A DNA stretch of 64,000 nucleotides from Diaporthe sp. PMI_573 (GCA_021399435.1 JAJTUP010000001.1:496001-560000); one strand, 5' to 3'; counted from the stretch's first letter, positions 20,635 through 33,783 are shown. Made by a program: numbers and translations. Notes: generated by a model from the sequence alone, not told the origin.

Positions 20635-23629
20635 CTATTCAGCAGTGACGGAGGCCAGGCGGTTGAGGACCACCAAAACACCAGAAACACCCTGTGTCAG
20701 GGTGGCTGTCGCCTCGGTGTTCCTGTTGCCCAAGCTGACGGTGACCACGTCCTTGACGACCTTCTCATCGCCGAGGATGTTGGCCCATCGGAAGACCTTC
20801 TCGTCGTCTCGTCCGTCGCCGACCACCATCAAGAAGTCCACAGGTCCCTTGTGTGTCGTCTCATTTGCAGGCAGGCGAGTCTTGAGGTCCTCGAGAATCC
20901 TTTCCGCAGCGGTGCACTTGGTCCAATCCACCGGCTCCACGATTACTGAGCTGTCGGTGGCGATGGCGTGGACGCGCTGGTTCTCGCAGGCATCGTTGAT
21001 GTGGGAGGCACAGTCACTCGCTTGGTTGACTGCGTGCTCCCAGTCCTCGGCGCTCTTGTAGTGGAAGATCAGGCTACAGCGTCGCTCCTCGATTTCAGCG
21101 CCAGGCGTGCGCTCCAGGTAGTAGTTGAGTATTCCCTTAACAGACTCCTTCCACGCCCGGATGTGCTCAGGGTTTGCCATCTCGGTCCACGCGTCGCTGC
21201 CGCAATCCTTGAGGAAGCAGCCGTTCTCGGCAATCAGACCCAAGTTAGGGACGCGTCGGAACAAGCGATCCAGCTCCTCGGGCCGTCGGCCAGACATTAC
21301 ATATACTATGTTGCGCTCGTCAAGGAGCAGCTCGTTCAATGTATCCAAGGTGCGCTGCGATGTCTCGTGTCAGTAAGCAGGTCTCGCCAGCTCTAGAGTG
21401 TGTACTGTGGACTTACCTGAGGGCTGGAAGGAATGATCTGGTTCACGGGACCCCAGTTGACCAGCGTGTTTTCGTAGTCCAAAATGAATAGGCGGCGTTC
21501 GCTGTTTTGATACTTCTGGACCAGGTTGTTCACGTTAAGGCGCGGAACAGATGTCTGATCGTGGCGATGCTGCTCGTTGTGAGCGTGGTCCAGCCGCGTC
21601 ATCAGTTCAGTAAACCAGTGTGCCCCAGTGTGCTGCATGATGCATTCGTGGAGCTTGGTCCACCGCTCTTCCTTTTCTGTGTTTCCCATGTCCAAGGCCT
21701 TCCGAAGGGCGTTGGAGCACGCCCGGTAGTCCCATGGGTTCACGGACAGCTCATTGCCGCCGAAAAGCGAGGCAGTTCCCGTGAACTCGGACAAGATCAG
21801 CGAGCCGTGCTTTTTCTCGCCGATATGCTTGCCGTCCTGGCAGTAGAGATACTCGTGCGAGGTCAGGTTCATGCCCTCGCGTTGACTTGTTATCATCAGC
21901 GCGTCAGCAATGGAGAGGAGGGCCAGGTATTGAGCATAGTCGATATCTTGCTTCAGGTACACAACCGGCTGGTACGCGAGGTTTGCATAAGATGAGTTGA
22001 TGCGAGTGACAATATCACTCACTGTCGCGTCAAGTTCTGATTTCTCGCTTGAAGACAGTGCCACCTGGATCAGGATGACGTTTCCTCGCCACTCGGGATT
22101 GGTGTTGAGGAAAAGCTCGTAAGCGAGGAGCTTCTGGCGGACACCTCGGACGTGGTCTAACTTGTCTCGCGCCACGATCAGCTTCTTGCCAGCGTAGCGC
22201 TCTCGCAGCACATCGAGCCACCTCTTGACGGCGGCGTCTTCCCGGTGCGCACTCAAGCTTACGGGGTCAATGCCGATGGGAAGGTTGATGACATCCACGA
22301 ACCGGTCTTCCAGGTGCAGGCCATCGGGAGTCGCCTCTGCATTGAGCAGGCGGCTGCAGGTCTGGAGGAAGTGCCGCGTGTACTCGTGGATCTGGAATCC
22401 GATCAGGTTGGCGCCCAGCATGCCCTCCAGGAGCTCCTTTCGGACAGCCAGACATCGGAAGACCTCGGAGGAAGGGAAAGCGACGTGCAGGAAGAAACCA
22501 ATCTTGGCCTCGGGCAGCTTTTCTCGGACCATGCCAGGCACAAGTAGCAGGTGGTAGTCGTGAACCCAGATGACGTCGCCCCTCTTCCAGTTTTTGATAA
22601 TCTTATCTGCGAAGGCCCGGTTGACATTGACGTAATGCTTGTACGAGTGATCCTCGTAGGCCTTGCTCTTGGGGTTGTCCGGCAACTGATAGTGGAAGAC
22701 GGGCCAGAGGATCTGCTTGCAGAAGTGCGAGTAGTGGTTGTCGAGGTCCTTGTCGCTGCAGAACACGGTGAGCGAGTCAAACTCGGTCGCAAGGCGGTCC
22801 TCGATATCCTGCTTCTGCTGGGTGCCCTCGAGGGCATCGGTGGGCATGCCGAGAGTCCCTACCCAGGTGACGTCGGAAAGTTTCCCCTCACGAATGGCAG
22901 CCTCCGCGGCGTGTCGCAGGCCCCCATTGCCTTGGTCGGCGTGGACAACCCTCCAGTCAGCGTGGGCGAAGACCCGGTCGTGGCTGTCGCTACGCTGCAG
23001 GGCGCGAGGCTGTACAACGCCCTGGCGGCCGAGCTCCTGTGCCTTGGCCTTCAACTGCTTGTTATGCTCGAGTAGTGACGAAGGAGGCGGGGTGTTGGCA
23101 CGGGAGACAGGCTGGTCGCTCCTCCTGCCCCAGACAGGAGAGCCTTGGTAGCCGGGGCCCGGGTTGGGCTTGGTTTCGCTGGGTGACTGTTCCTCCTTTG
23201 TGGGGTAGTGGATGCGCAGGCCATCCTCGTTGGTGAAGATGCCATCAGCAGGCTCGTCGTCGACCGGAGTCTCGGGTGGTGTGATGTCGGCATTTGGAAC
23301 GGGGAAGAGGCTCGGGGGTGCTCGTTGCGCCTGGGGCCTGGGTTTCTTGGGGGCCGGGTTCTCGGGCAGCAGCTTTGCGTTTTTTGAAGGGGTGCCTGGC
23401 AGGGTGAAATGTACAGTCTTCGGGAGAAAGCTGTGGCACGGGAAAACGTGGTTAGCATTTTTGGGAATACTGCTTCAACAATGACGTAGAGGGCTGATGT
23501 GGGTCCAATCTCTTCTCAGATGCTCACGACGAGTGGTGGTATGATGCACGCCAGGTGTGCAAAGGAATTGTATGTAGGGAAAAGATTGTGTATGTGAAAT
23601 ACTCACAGGGAGGCAATGAAGACCGTCAT
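20635..23629 (-). CDS. Trehalose-6-phosphate synthase complex regulatory subunit, Tps3/TslA type (918 aa)
   Basis: Three exons: 23629-23607, 23430-21417 and 21354-20635, with introns of 176 and 62 bp. The short first exon encodes MTVFIASL, continued in frame by FLPKTVHFTLPGTPSKN, which supports the splice. Layout: a Pro-rich N-tail (1-140); a glycosyltransferase-20 domain (about 145-640) with HYSHFCKQILWPVFHY, WVHDYHLLLVPGM, FPSSEVFRCL and SQREGMNL; and a trehalose-phosphatase-like domain (about 655-915). The phosphatase nucleophile motif, normally DxDGT, reads LDYENTL, so the second Asp is replaced by Glu and the Gly by Asn. The region VVGDGRDDEKVF is kept. This fits the non-catalytic subunits of the trehalose synthase complex (yeast Tsl1/Tps3, Aspergillus TslA), which scaffold and regulate the enzyme in the cytosol. 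The assignment to the regulatory class is by this motif and by length. Confidence 0.88.
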
Positions 23630-26600
23630 GTTGGGCCTCGGGTATCAGGTCTCTATCAATGCGGATATTTCATGCAGCTTCGAAGGTTGGTTGGATTTGT
23701 TTTTCTTTTCAGCGTCGCGCGAGAACTTGTGTTTCCGTTCGACTGAGGGCAGCGGGTTCTGCTGGCTTGGGTGGTAAGAGATGTCGTCGGGAATGCTCTG
23801 AGCTCTAAGTCTATGCGCCTGAGTAGGCTGTCGTGGCCGGACTAGCGAGAATGAGGCGAAACAGTGTCCTGTCCTCGAAGCACACTGAAGGGCTGAGGAA
23901 CAATTCGATCGCGAAGCCGTGGGCCAAAAGTCTAAGTCGAAATTCTATGGCAAGATGCAAGGCAGTCCAAAGAAAGAGGGTTTCGTCTAGGGAGCCAGAG
24001 AATGAAGCCGAACTGGTGATTAGAGATGTGGTGGGAACCGGGCTGTGTCGAGAGGCCTGAGGTGGAATTGAATGTTGAGCAGAAGCTGGGCCGAATCTGA
24101 TCTAAGAGGAGGAAGAAATCGGGTCGGGCTGACGTCGGGTGCAGCAAAGTTAATGGAGGGTGGCAGGGTGGGAAGCTGCAAGGGACCCAGCTTTCTTCTG
24201 TGCAGGTGCAGGGCTGGCACGGTAAGTGCCGTGGGCAGGCACGCACGCGGGTTGGAGGGCTGGCGGGTACGGTAGGTACGAAGGTACGAAGGTACTCGAG
24301 TGGTCGGTCAAGCAAGCAAGTCGGGGGGCTCGGGGGCTAACAAAGGGTTGTTCTTGGGGCCTTCCTTGTCTGGGAGAGCCGAGTCTTGCTCCTGGACAAT
24401 GGAGGAAGGGGCGAGCGGATTTGGTGCCTAAACTGTTTCACTTTGCTGTGCAGAGAAGAGATCAGCAAATGATGACAGTCTAGAGAATGACCGAGGTGTT
24501 CTGACTGAATACTTGGGTGACTTGAAACCAGGCTAGGAATAAAAGGCAATAAATGTACTCTGTAGTGTGAACATTGGGGGCAAAGGAAAAAAAGAGTCCA
24601 GACTGACGTAACTTGCTGTACGTCAGGCTTGTGGATGAGCAACAGCAGCTAAGGAAGGTCGAGTCTGGCCGGGCTGTGGCCGTGGGGTGACCCGTGGGAA
24701 CAACTGGGTCTCTCTTTTTTGAGAGTTATGGGGCTGTGAGGGCGCAGGGAGTTGCTCAGAAATTCCAATGGTCACTTACAACACTTCAGATAGCTGGAAT
24801 ATATTGGATAATATCCAATGCACGAGTGACAAATCGGTCCTCCTGAAGAAATATATGCCTGTTGTCGATCGTTTTAGCTCCAAGGTTTTTCTTTGTCCGG
24901 AGAGCTGTCAGCCTATTCGGGTTGAGCTGGTCTGGCCGTACTGTAATATGGTGGGCAGCTTGGCTGGCAGGCTGGGCGAGCAGAGCTGAGCAGTTTCGGG
25001 TGAGATAATTTTGACGTGGGCAGCTGGGCGCGCTAACTGCAGACCTAAGGACGGGTCGGTCAGGCCTTAGTGTGGAAACTGCGGACGATCCTCGACGACG
25101 TTGGACGTCTGGCCGGTTTGAGAGGCGACGCGATGGAACCCTGTTGTTGGTCCGGCTGTCCAGGTGGATTCTGAGAGGTGGTAGGTGCGCAGTTGGGCTG
25201 GTTTGAGGGCCTGAGGATCCGTTCGAGGGCTTGAGGTCTGGAGACAAAGCTGTCTTTCTGAGGAATGCGGCGGGAGAATAAGAAGAGACCCAGCAGATAT
25301 TCTCTGGTCAAGAGAGACAAGGCCCCTCAATAACGTCACATGAGTTCTGGACAAAGAGTTGGGCGGGGCTCCCGACTATATGGGAAAGCGAAGAGAGACG
25401 AGTGTCGAGAGAACGCGGTCGAATTATCGGGAAGTCGTCATTCACACCTCACACCGGAGTAGTGTGGTGTTTCTTATCGATACGAGCTGGATTTTTATAA
25501 TCGATAACGGAGGTTTTGATCCGGCCGTGTATCCATCGATCGCAATCGGATCGCAGGAGTCGCAGAGTCGACGTCGATGCAAGCAGGGCAGCACGAGAGC
25601 TTCTTGGCCTTGGAAGAGGAGGAGAATATGTTGCATAGAAGGGTATAGTACTTGGTGGAAGCTGAAGAAGCTGGGGCAGGTGGAGGAGTATTTACTCCGT
25701 TGGGTTGGGGTGTAAGTTATCGACAGGATGAAGCGCTGACACTGGATATTCGAGGATTCTTCTACTCTTCTACTCTTCTGCCCTTGTACAATACTCTCTC
25801 ACCCCAAAGCCGAAACTACGCAGGTGCATACCAAGACCAGATGCTTCTCTTCCCCTCCCTCCCACTCGGAAGTTCGGAAGTGGGTTGCACTCGAGATTCG
25901 TCGCCGGGGAGTTCCTGTCATGGCGGCACACGTGGTGGATGGTTGGACGAGCAAGGTTCAAGGGCGGGTGAGGGGAAGTGGAGAGGCGGAGAGGGTCGCA
26001 ACATCAGCAGACGTGCAGATGTCCTGGAGATGGAGAACCCGACCACCCCTGCCCAGGTGGTTTGAGGAAAAGGTGCGTCCACAACTTCACAATATCTCTT
26101 CCCACTCAAACAACCCGCACATTGATAACTTCTTAGGATACGAAGAGAACGGTTTGGGTCTCTGGGAACTCGAACCTGGCCTACCACCTTCTCGCTCAAC
26201 TTCATCGCTTCACTGCTGCCGGCCATTTCTCAACTCAATTACGAACTTGGGGGTATATTCCCTTTACAGTTACAGGTCTACTTTGGCAGTTTGGCAGCAG
26301 TTGTGTGGGTGGAGAATCGTCCCTCGATCTCGACCAGGGGGTCCAGATTCCCCATCCCGTCTCAACATCAGCAAGCTGACTATTCGGGCCGGGATTTCCT
26401 CTCTTCAACAACCGCTGTATCTTGCACTACTTGTACCCTGTTACCTTCTTTTCTTGCTTTTTCCTCTCCACGCGCCTGTCGCATCTCGATATCTGGGCTT
26501 GGGATGCGTGCAACTCAGTGTCCTCCCTGTTCGTCTTTCTCACAATCGAGTTTCTCGGCATACAGAACGCCGTGGGACTGATCTGCCCCGCCCCCTTCTG

Positions 26601-29600
26601 AGGCGGTTTCTTCCGACGCTGCCCGACTCGCCACGACGATGATGCGCCATGACTCCAGCCCAGACATGTGTCGGGCTGAGGCCTTGGTCAAACTGGGCCA
26701 GGGGCTATTGTACCCCGTCCGCAAATTGCCAATAACCAAGGAGGTCGACAAGCCCAGTGTGACAAGTTGACATCAGCCTACGAGTCCTTCCGGCTTACAC
26801 ATGCCTGGCGGCCTTTGCCCAATGGATCTTGGAATCCTGCCCTGTCCTTTCATGCCAAGCTAAACTCGACGTTGCATCCCACAAGATGCATATGCAGTAG
26901 CCTTCTTCCATGTTCCTGGCCCGTTTGGTGCGGCTGGCCGACCAGTCACAGCTGCAACGGCGATCCGATTAGAGTTCTGCAGCGGCACCTTGCTAGTGAC
27001 CTGTCAAGAGCCACCGCAAGCCGGTCAGGTCAGGTCAAGCTCGGGATCGACGGCCCAAGCCAGATCGATACACAGATGCTTTGCGGACCAATTCTCCCGG
27101 TGTCAACTCACTCGATACCACAGGTCACACCGGGTCTCGCCGTCAGACGGACATCATGCGTTGCCCAGGACGTCGCTACTGAAAATGTGCATTTATCAGC
27201 CGCCTGCAGCTGGGGGGCATATGCGAGTAGAGCCGGCGAGCGGTAGCACAGCTTCTTGTATCCCCTACTTGTTCCAGAAAGTACAGCCGAGGGGAATCAC
27301 CTCACTTGGGATTTCCCGCCGCCCCAAGCACCGGCCGAAAGGAGCTGACGACCACAGCCGACAAATGGCCTGACTGCGCCTCTAGTTGCCGAGGTGCTGC
27401 GACTCTTTCGTATCACGACTGACCACACTGGGCATATTGCAGTTTTGTGTCACCGTGGTGGGTGACTGAAACGACGCGTCAACCTTTCTGTTGGGAGGAG
27501 GAGGAGGAGGGGAAGCAACAAACAGAAACCTCTAGAAAGCTCCAACGTATTTTTCCCATATGAGGGGTTCCTCACGATGCTATCTCCAATGCAACCCCAT
27601 GGGGGGAGCTTCCCCCATGCACTGCAGCTCTCTGGGTTCTAGACCCCAGCCCTGCATGAGCTTCTGCCGAAGCTCACAGCTCCCCCTGCAGCAGCTCCCA
27701 AGAAATTCGACAGGCCGAACCCTCGAGGCGACTGCGACCCCATCTCTCCGGAGTGGAGTCATCCTCGAGCTTGCGATAAAGTTTCTCTGATGCATGTCAG
27801 CGCCAACTTGCTTTCCGCCCGCCTTGTCTGGACTTCACCTGAGGCGGCAGGATGGTCCTTGGAGACTTGAGGTTGGATAGCCTCATGTCATCCGGATCCA
27901 CCCACTCAGGTGGCCCGTTACCCAATAATTGGCAGAGTATTACCAAACACGTGAAACTCAACGCTCACGTCAAGGTCAGGACGGCCAAACCTGGCTGGAC
28001 TCCCAAGACAATCGCATTGCCTGGCAGTGCCCAAACCGAACCTCTTATTACGAAATAAGTCTTGGTTCGGATACCACAACAATTGAAACCAAGCCACCGA
28101 GGCAGGAGATCGATCCAGCGTCGCCCGTGTTCCAACAACTTGCCAATATCCTGATTTGGGGATGAGGCCTAGACCCAGGCCGGCCCCGGCACTTCCAAGC
28201 TTTTTTTCACATGCCAAACAACCATGCTTTCCCGTCAGCAAAGCGCCGTGTCGGATGCAAGGCCCGGACCGGTCTGGACTAGAGCGCAAATCATCAGACT
28301 AGTCCCCAGCAAGCCGTTTTATTGTCCCCCGTCCCAGCCCAGCCCAGACAGATAGATGTATGTCAGATCTCGCCTACATATGCACATTATGCCCCAACTT
28401 CCAGGTTTTTTTTTCTTCTTCGGCTCTCGAAAGGGGGGTGTCGCCTATTTCCGCGCGGTTACACCTGAATGGCCAAATTAGGATCCCTTGGCGTTTCTGC
28501 GCGCATTATCTCGTCATCTGGATATATTTGTTACTATTGGACGTTCGTTCCCCATGGTGTTCTCGGTTGCTGTTGTGCAGGCCCCGTGAAGGCCCGACGC
28601 GCACACACACCAGGGCCCTTGTCTCCGCCCATCCGAGGAGAGAGAGTGATGCTCGGATTCGACGCATCTCCGACCGGCCGCGGCGGAGTGGTTTTCAGGC
28701 TCGGGGGACTGACTGGGACGGGGGGGGCGTGGGGACGTGGGGTGATGCTTACGCGGAATTGATGTTGCCCACCTTGCTCCGGGTGATGATGACTCCTCGT
28801 GGGGGTTCTTGTGCAACATGGACAGGGGCACTTTGTCGGCATCGAGTTGGAATCCCTCGAACCACTCGTTCGTTGGCCTTACATTGATGCTGTTGTCGAT
28901 GGGACGTTGCGAACCGGCAGCAAACGGGCGTGGACGAGCCCGCTGCTTCCGCGCGACGGTAATTAGTTCCCAACATCAATTCTCATTGACGGGGGCCACC
29001 GAGGCGCAGGCTGAGTGGATCGGGGGAAAAAGCCTGCTCTTGTACTTCTCCGAGCACGGTGGCTGAGACGAGAAAGGTGAGGAGTCCCATTTCTGCAACG
29101 TGGTAAGTGATGCGAGGGGCCCAACTTCGAATGACCAAGGAGCCATGATGTGTTGAAATGGGGGGATTTTGCCGTCCTCAACGATCCAGCAACTGGCCCT
29201 TCAGATTGTCTGTAGGATGGCACCGCGTAGGAGGTTGAATTCGGTAGGTCCATGGAATCATCACGGTCTAATATGGGCTGCATGGTTTTCTCTTTGAAGC
29301 GGGCTTACGTTTTCGCGACTGCCTGCGCCTCTTGATAGTTTGATAGTAAGGTACAAACCTATTACAAGGCTTAATATCAAATGGCTCTGCGTTCAAACTA
29401 TAGTTCTTGACTGGCCGCCTGTCTCTCTGAACGCCGATGAATTTCTGGATGAACTACGTACTAAACAGGACACTTTTCAAAATTTCTTGACTGGATATTC
29501 CTGTGGTATGCATTGCCACTATCACTGCTGGGCACGTATAGATCGCTATTGTGCTACCACTGTCTATATAGTTACTGTTCTTGTAGGGATTCGAAAGAAT

Positions 29601-30374
29601 CTAGGTGGCTAAAAATGCCCCTCCCCCCCCCCAGGTCACTATTCCCTCTTTCTCATTGTATAAAGGCCTGAGCACTAAGCGGCCAAATTGTTAACACATG
29701 GCTTAATGGAGCAAGTTAAATGCAAGACGTTTTCGAAGAACACATATTGCCACTGATTTTCTAACGAGGCCGGGGCTTACTATGCCATGGGAATGGCTAA
29801 CTGAGTAACGATGTGTTGGCTCTCTATTTGAACAGGGTATCGTATTTTATGGTCTGCACATATCTATCTATCTTCCAATGTGCCCCCGCCCCCCACAGCC
29901 GTTCCAGCTTCAGAATGAGATGAATCCTCTAATTCCGAATCCAAGCCCAGATGACCCAACATGTTATTTGCCCATTATAACAGCCTTGCCACGGTCGTGA
30001 AGGGAGAACAATGCCCGTCAAGGCTCTTGACTCTGTCCCTTGATGCTCACTTCCCGCCCACTGGGGCCTCGTATTCGGGACGGTAGGTACCGCCCGGCGG
30101 CATTGAAATATGTTGGAGCCATCCCGTGTGTCGCCCTCCGGACTTTCCAGAGTCGCATGGGCCGGGCGGGAATCTGCACCACCGCCGGGAGCGAACCGTT
30201 TCCGGTCCTGTCGACCATTTAAGGAGGGCCCGTGGACAACACCCTGTGAGCATCGCCTCCGAACTGCTGCCCGATCCGACCCAAAGGCCCAGATAGGAAT
30301 CCAGGCCACTCCCAGCCAGCTCAACGAGCAAGCGTTTTTCAAAAGCCTCAATCCAACAACACAACCCCACCCCC
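23630..30374. other. Large gene-free stretch (6.7 kb)
   Basis: No credible coding gene. The open frame at 25824-26642 (+) overlaps other frames and has pyrimidine-rich, leader-like DNA in its second half. The frame at 28360-28887 (+) is low-complexity. The first 2-3 kb should contain the long promoter and leader of the trehalose gene. A tandem GGTACGAA element lies near 24278-24297. Confidence 0.5.
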
Positions 30375-32002
30375 TTAGCTCCTCCAAAGCCTAACAGCCT
30401 TGTCCTTCCCGCCGCTGCCGACCTTCTGCCCGTCGGGGCTCCAGTCGACGGCGTAGACCTCGTCGTCGTGGCCCGGCAGGTCCTCGGCGAGCTTGCAAGA
30501 CCGCACGTTCCAGACCTTGAGGGTGTTGTCGCGCGAGCAGGTGACGAGCAGGCGCGAGTCGGCGGAGAAGGCGCACTGGTAGACGTGGGCGACGTGGCCG
30601 CGGAGGGTGTTTATGAACTTGCCGTCGCTGTTGGCCTGGGTGTTAGTATTAAATACAATGGAGGGAGTGGGCGCTCTGCTTACCGCCCTGACCACAGCTT
30701 GGTGTGGTTATCAAACCCGCAGCTGGCGACCAGCAAGCCGTCCGGCGAGAAGGTGACGTGGTTGACCTGCTTTTGGTGGCCCAGCATGCGCGCGAGCGGC
30801 TTCTTGCCCTCGTTGACGGGGTCCCACAGGAACATGGTGAAGTCGTCGCTCGCGCTGACGACCTTCTCGACGATCTTGCCGCCCCCGCCCCCGCCCGCGG
30901 CCTTCTCGAACCTCTCCCGCGCCTTGGCGCGCTTCCCCTCCTCGGTCTCGGGGACGTCGCGCGTGTGGTCAAAGTAGCCCGTGCGAAGGACGAAATCCGT
31001 CGACAGCGCGAGGTGGTTGACCCAGTGCGCGTGGGCCTTCAGCTCGTGCACCAGCGTGCCCCGCACGGCGTCCCACACCCGCACGCTCTTGTCGTGGCTG
31101 CCCGTGTATATGAGCCCCGTTCCTTCGCCCCCGCCCCCCCACCGCACGCAGGTGGCGCTCCCCTTGTGGCCCGACAGGACATGCTCCGTGCGGCCCGTGT
31201 TGACGACCCAGATGCGCACGGTGCCGTCCTTGGACGCGCTCGCGAGGCGCGGGGTCTCGTCGCGCCAGAGGTGGTAGGGCTCCCAGGCCAGCTGCAGGAC
31301 TGGCTTGGAGTGTCCTTTCAGCGGGCCGCCGAGCTGGTTCCCCGTCTTGGGGTCCCATACCCTCACGCTGCCGTCCATGCTGCACGTGGCGAGGCGGGAC
31401 CCGTCCGGGCTCCAGCTGACGCCCAGGACCCAGCCCGTGTGGCCCTTGAGGGTGTGTTTGGGGGTCCCCGTCTCGCAGTCCCACAGGCGGGCGGTGTTGT
31501 CGCCGCTCCCCGTGGCGAGGAGGGAGCTGGAGGCAGGGGAGAACTGGGCGCAGAGGATGGCCTGGCCGTGGCCGGGGATCTTGGCGGCAAGGCGGGTGAC
31601 GGACTGGACCTTGAAGACGGCCTGGGGCTCGGCGGCGAGGGTGACTGTTGTCTCGAAGGGGTTGTCGACGCCGTGGGAGCGGAGGAGGCCCAGAAGGTCG
31701 GCGGGGTAGGTGTCGACGACGAGGGTCGTGTTGGGGATGTGGACGCGGAAGCGGTAGGGGAGGAAGTCCTCGCGGTCGCGCTGCATCAGCGTGTTGAGCA
31801 GCAGCGACACGTTCTTTTCGGTGGCGTCGGACAGTGGCACCTCGACCACGTCTGTCATCTGGTTGCCGTCGCTGTCGACGAAGCGCGCCTTGAAGGTGCC
31901 ATTGTCGGGAGGCAGGATGGCCGAGACGTCGGCCTGCGTCGTGGTTCGCTCGAGCTGTTCGCGGCGCTGGCGTTTTGAGGGGGGTGGTACTGTGGTCGAC
32001 AT
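30375..32002 (-). CDS. rsa4: Ribosome assembly WD40 protein, Rsa4/NLE1 (Notchless) homologue (523 aa)
   Basis: Two exons: 32002-30684 and 30627-30375, with a 56-bp intron. The acceptor after CCAACAG is chosen because it yields the family's GRDGKFINTLRGHV junction. The N-terminal NLE domain (about 40-110: FKARFVDSDGNQMTDVVEV, DFLPYRFRVHI) binds the Rea1/Mdn1 MIDAS domain in known homologues. It is followed by eight WD repeats to the C-terminus (GHGQAILCAQFSP, GHTGWVLGVSWSPDG, GHQKQVNHVTFSPDG, GHDDEVYAVDWSPDG). A short Gly-rich insert (GGGGGG) sits in the loop near residue 390. Known role: nuclear maturation of pre-60S ribosomal particles with the Rea1 AAA ATPase. Length and repeat number match the family. 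The ATG at 32002 (MSTTVPPP) follows an open but ATG-less frame. Confidence 0.93.
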
Positions 32003-32772
32003 TGTGTGTGATGTGAACTGGGAGGAACAGAGAATCTCAGGTCTCGTGGTGGTGGTATAATGTCGGAGGAGGAAGAGCACACACACACACAGCACGCGGG
32101 TGTTAAGGTGGGGGTGGACGAAGATGGTTATCTACAATCTAATCGCATTCTCTGCAAACTCGAACTTTTTTTTTACCCCACGGCTTCTGGACAGGGTCCA
32201 GCCTTCCAGGAGCTGCACTAGCTCCACAGCAGGGATGATCCCTGCCCAAATTGTTTGACAGGCTCCATCGACTCAGCCCTACCGGCAGAGATCAGCAGCA
32301 GCAGGTATTATTGTCCTCTCCCAGTTTACACTACACCACGATGCGACTCATTGAGCGATTTGTTCAACCACCTTTTCCCTATAAAAGCCGTACTGAAAGG
32401 CCAAGCAGACCAATCTCGCCCGCCCAGTCTTCCAATTTAATCGGGACAACCACTAGAGCAATCACAGCAACTGCCGGATATGCCTCTTAGTCCAAGGGAT
32501 TGAATAGCATGCATCCCCTGCAAATGGGCGTTCCTGTCCTGGCTGAGGCGCGTTGTATCTCGCCGCTCCGACCTTCGCATCGACAAGGACCAGGTCTCTG
32601 CAACCGGGTGGAGCTGCGAAGGCTCCTCAAGACATAGTCTGGCTTGCCCCCGGCCTAGTCTGTCGTGTTGAGGAAATCGTCCTGGTTTCTTGTGCGAATG
32701 TGGAGAAAGAAGAATACAACATTTGTCGCTATTAATTACAATCTGTCTGCCCCCTTAGCTTATGCTGCTTCC
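32003..32772. other. Intergenic region between rsa4 and the dehydrogenase
   Basis: Upstream of rsa4 and downstream of the dehydrogenase. No gene. It begins with an (AC)n run in the rsa4 5' region near 32075-32090. Confidence 0.55.
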
Positions 32773-33783
32773 TTACTGATCGTCCTGCAGCCCCACCAAC
32801 TTCAACGAATCCCTCCAGAGCCTCGCCTCCTCCTTGGGGTTGTAAGCATGCGCCGCATACCCTTCCCTGGTGGTGACGTCGCCCTCAGTGCCCGCGGGGC
32901 TCGTCCTCGCGCAGTCAGCAAGAAACTCCCCCCCTTTGTTCTCCCACTCCTGCCCGATCGCAGCCCACACCGTCGTCGCGGCGCCCTGCTCCGGCGACTT
33001 GAGCGCCTTCATCGCACCCTCGTCCTTCTCCTTCTCCTGGATCAGCGCAGGGTCCACGTGCTGCATGAGCCCCGTCAGGATCACACCGGGGTGGACGCTC
33101 GTGGCGTGGAGCCCCCGCGGCCCATAACGCCGCTCGATCTCGTTGGCCGTGTAGATGTTGGCCGTCTTGGACTGGCCGTACGAGACCCACTCGTTGTACC
33201 CGCCCTTCTCGAAGCTGTAGTTGCCTGACTCGTTGATCGGGGCGATGTTGTGGGCGGAGGAGGAGAGGCTGACCACCCGGGATGAGAGCTTTGGGCTGGT
33301 GCTGGCGAGGAGGGCTGGCTTGAGGAGTTGGAAAAACAGGAAGTGGGAGAGGTGGTTGACCCCGAACTGCATCTCTATGCCGTCCTTGGTGTACTCCAGC
33401 TTGGGGACAGCCATGATGCCGGCGTTGTTGATGAGGATATTGACCTGATTGTTGGACCTCTGGAGGATCGTCTCCGCGGCGCCACGCACACTGCTCAAGG
33501 AGGTATTGTCCATCTCGACTAGTTCGGCACGCCCCGACCCGAGGATCGACCCCAGGGCGGTCTTTGCCTTTTCCAGGTTCCGCGCGGTCAGGAACAGCCT
33601 TGCCCCGGTCAGGGACAGGGCGCGAGCCGTCTCGATGCCTATCCCGGACGAGGTGCCGGTGATGACGATAACCTTCCCGGCCAGCTTGCCCTCTACCCCC
33701 TCGTCCTTGATGATCTGAAGGGCTGTTGGGCGGGCGTCGCCCGGGCCGGCAAGGTTCGCATGGGCTTCTGCGTAGCGGGACAT
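32773..33783 (-). CDS. Short-chain dehydrogenase/reductase (336 aa, intronless)
   Basis: Classical Rossmann-fold SDR. The start ATG at 33783-33781 has a GCCACCATG context. The cofactor motif TGTSSGIG lies near residue 43, NNAG near 115, the structural NHLSHF segment near 137, and the catalytic YGQSK (Tyr/Lys) near 198, preceded by SLSSSAH. The PG segment VHPGVILTGL follows. The layout resembles the retinol-dehydrogenase/WW-domain-oxidoreductase-like branch, which usually prefers NADP(H). There is no membrane anchor or signal peptide. The substrate cannot be predicted from the sequence. It lies in the same orientation as rsa4, with no sign of a cluster. Confidence 0.9.
   Translation of the reverse strand: MSRYAEAHANLAGPGDARPTALQIIKDEGVEGKLAGKVIVITGTSSGIGIETARALSLTGARLFLTARNLEKAKTALGSILGSGRAELVEMDNTSLSSVRGAAETILQRSNNQVNILINNAGIMAVPKLEYTKDGIEMQFGVNHLSHFLFFQLLKPALLASTSPKLSSRVVSLSSSAHNIAPINESGNYSFEKGGYNEWVSYGQSKTANIYTANEIERRYGPRGLHATSVHPGVILTGLMQHVDPALIQEKEKDEGAMKALKSPEQGAATTVWAAIGQEWENKGGEFLADCARTSPAGTEGDVTTREGYAAHAYNPKEEARLWRDSLKLVGLQDDQ

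Noticed and set aside
25824..26642. 272-codon plus ORF
   Set aside because: No recognisable domain or signal; the second half is a pyrimidine-rich leader-like stretch.
28360..28887. 175-codon plus ORF
   Set aside because: Low-complexity, GC-rich, with open frames on both strands; no protein-like pattern.
30704..31978. 424-codon plus ORF opposite rsa4
   Set aside because: Antisense shadow of the GC-rich WD40 coding sequence.
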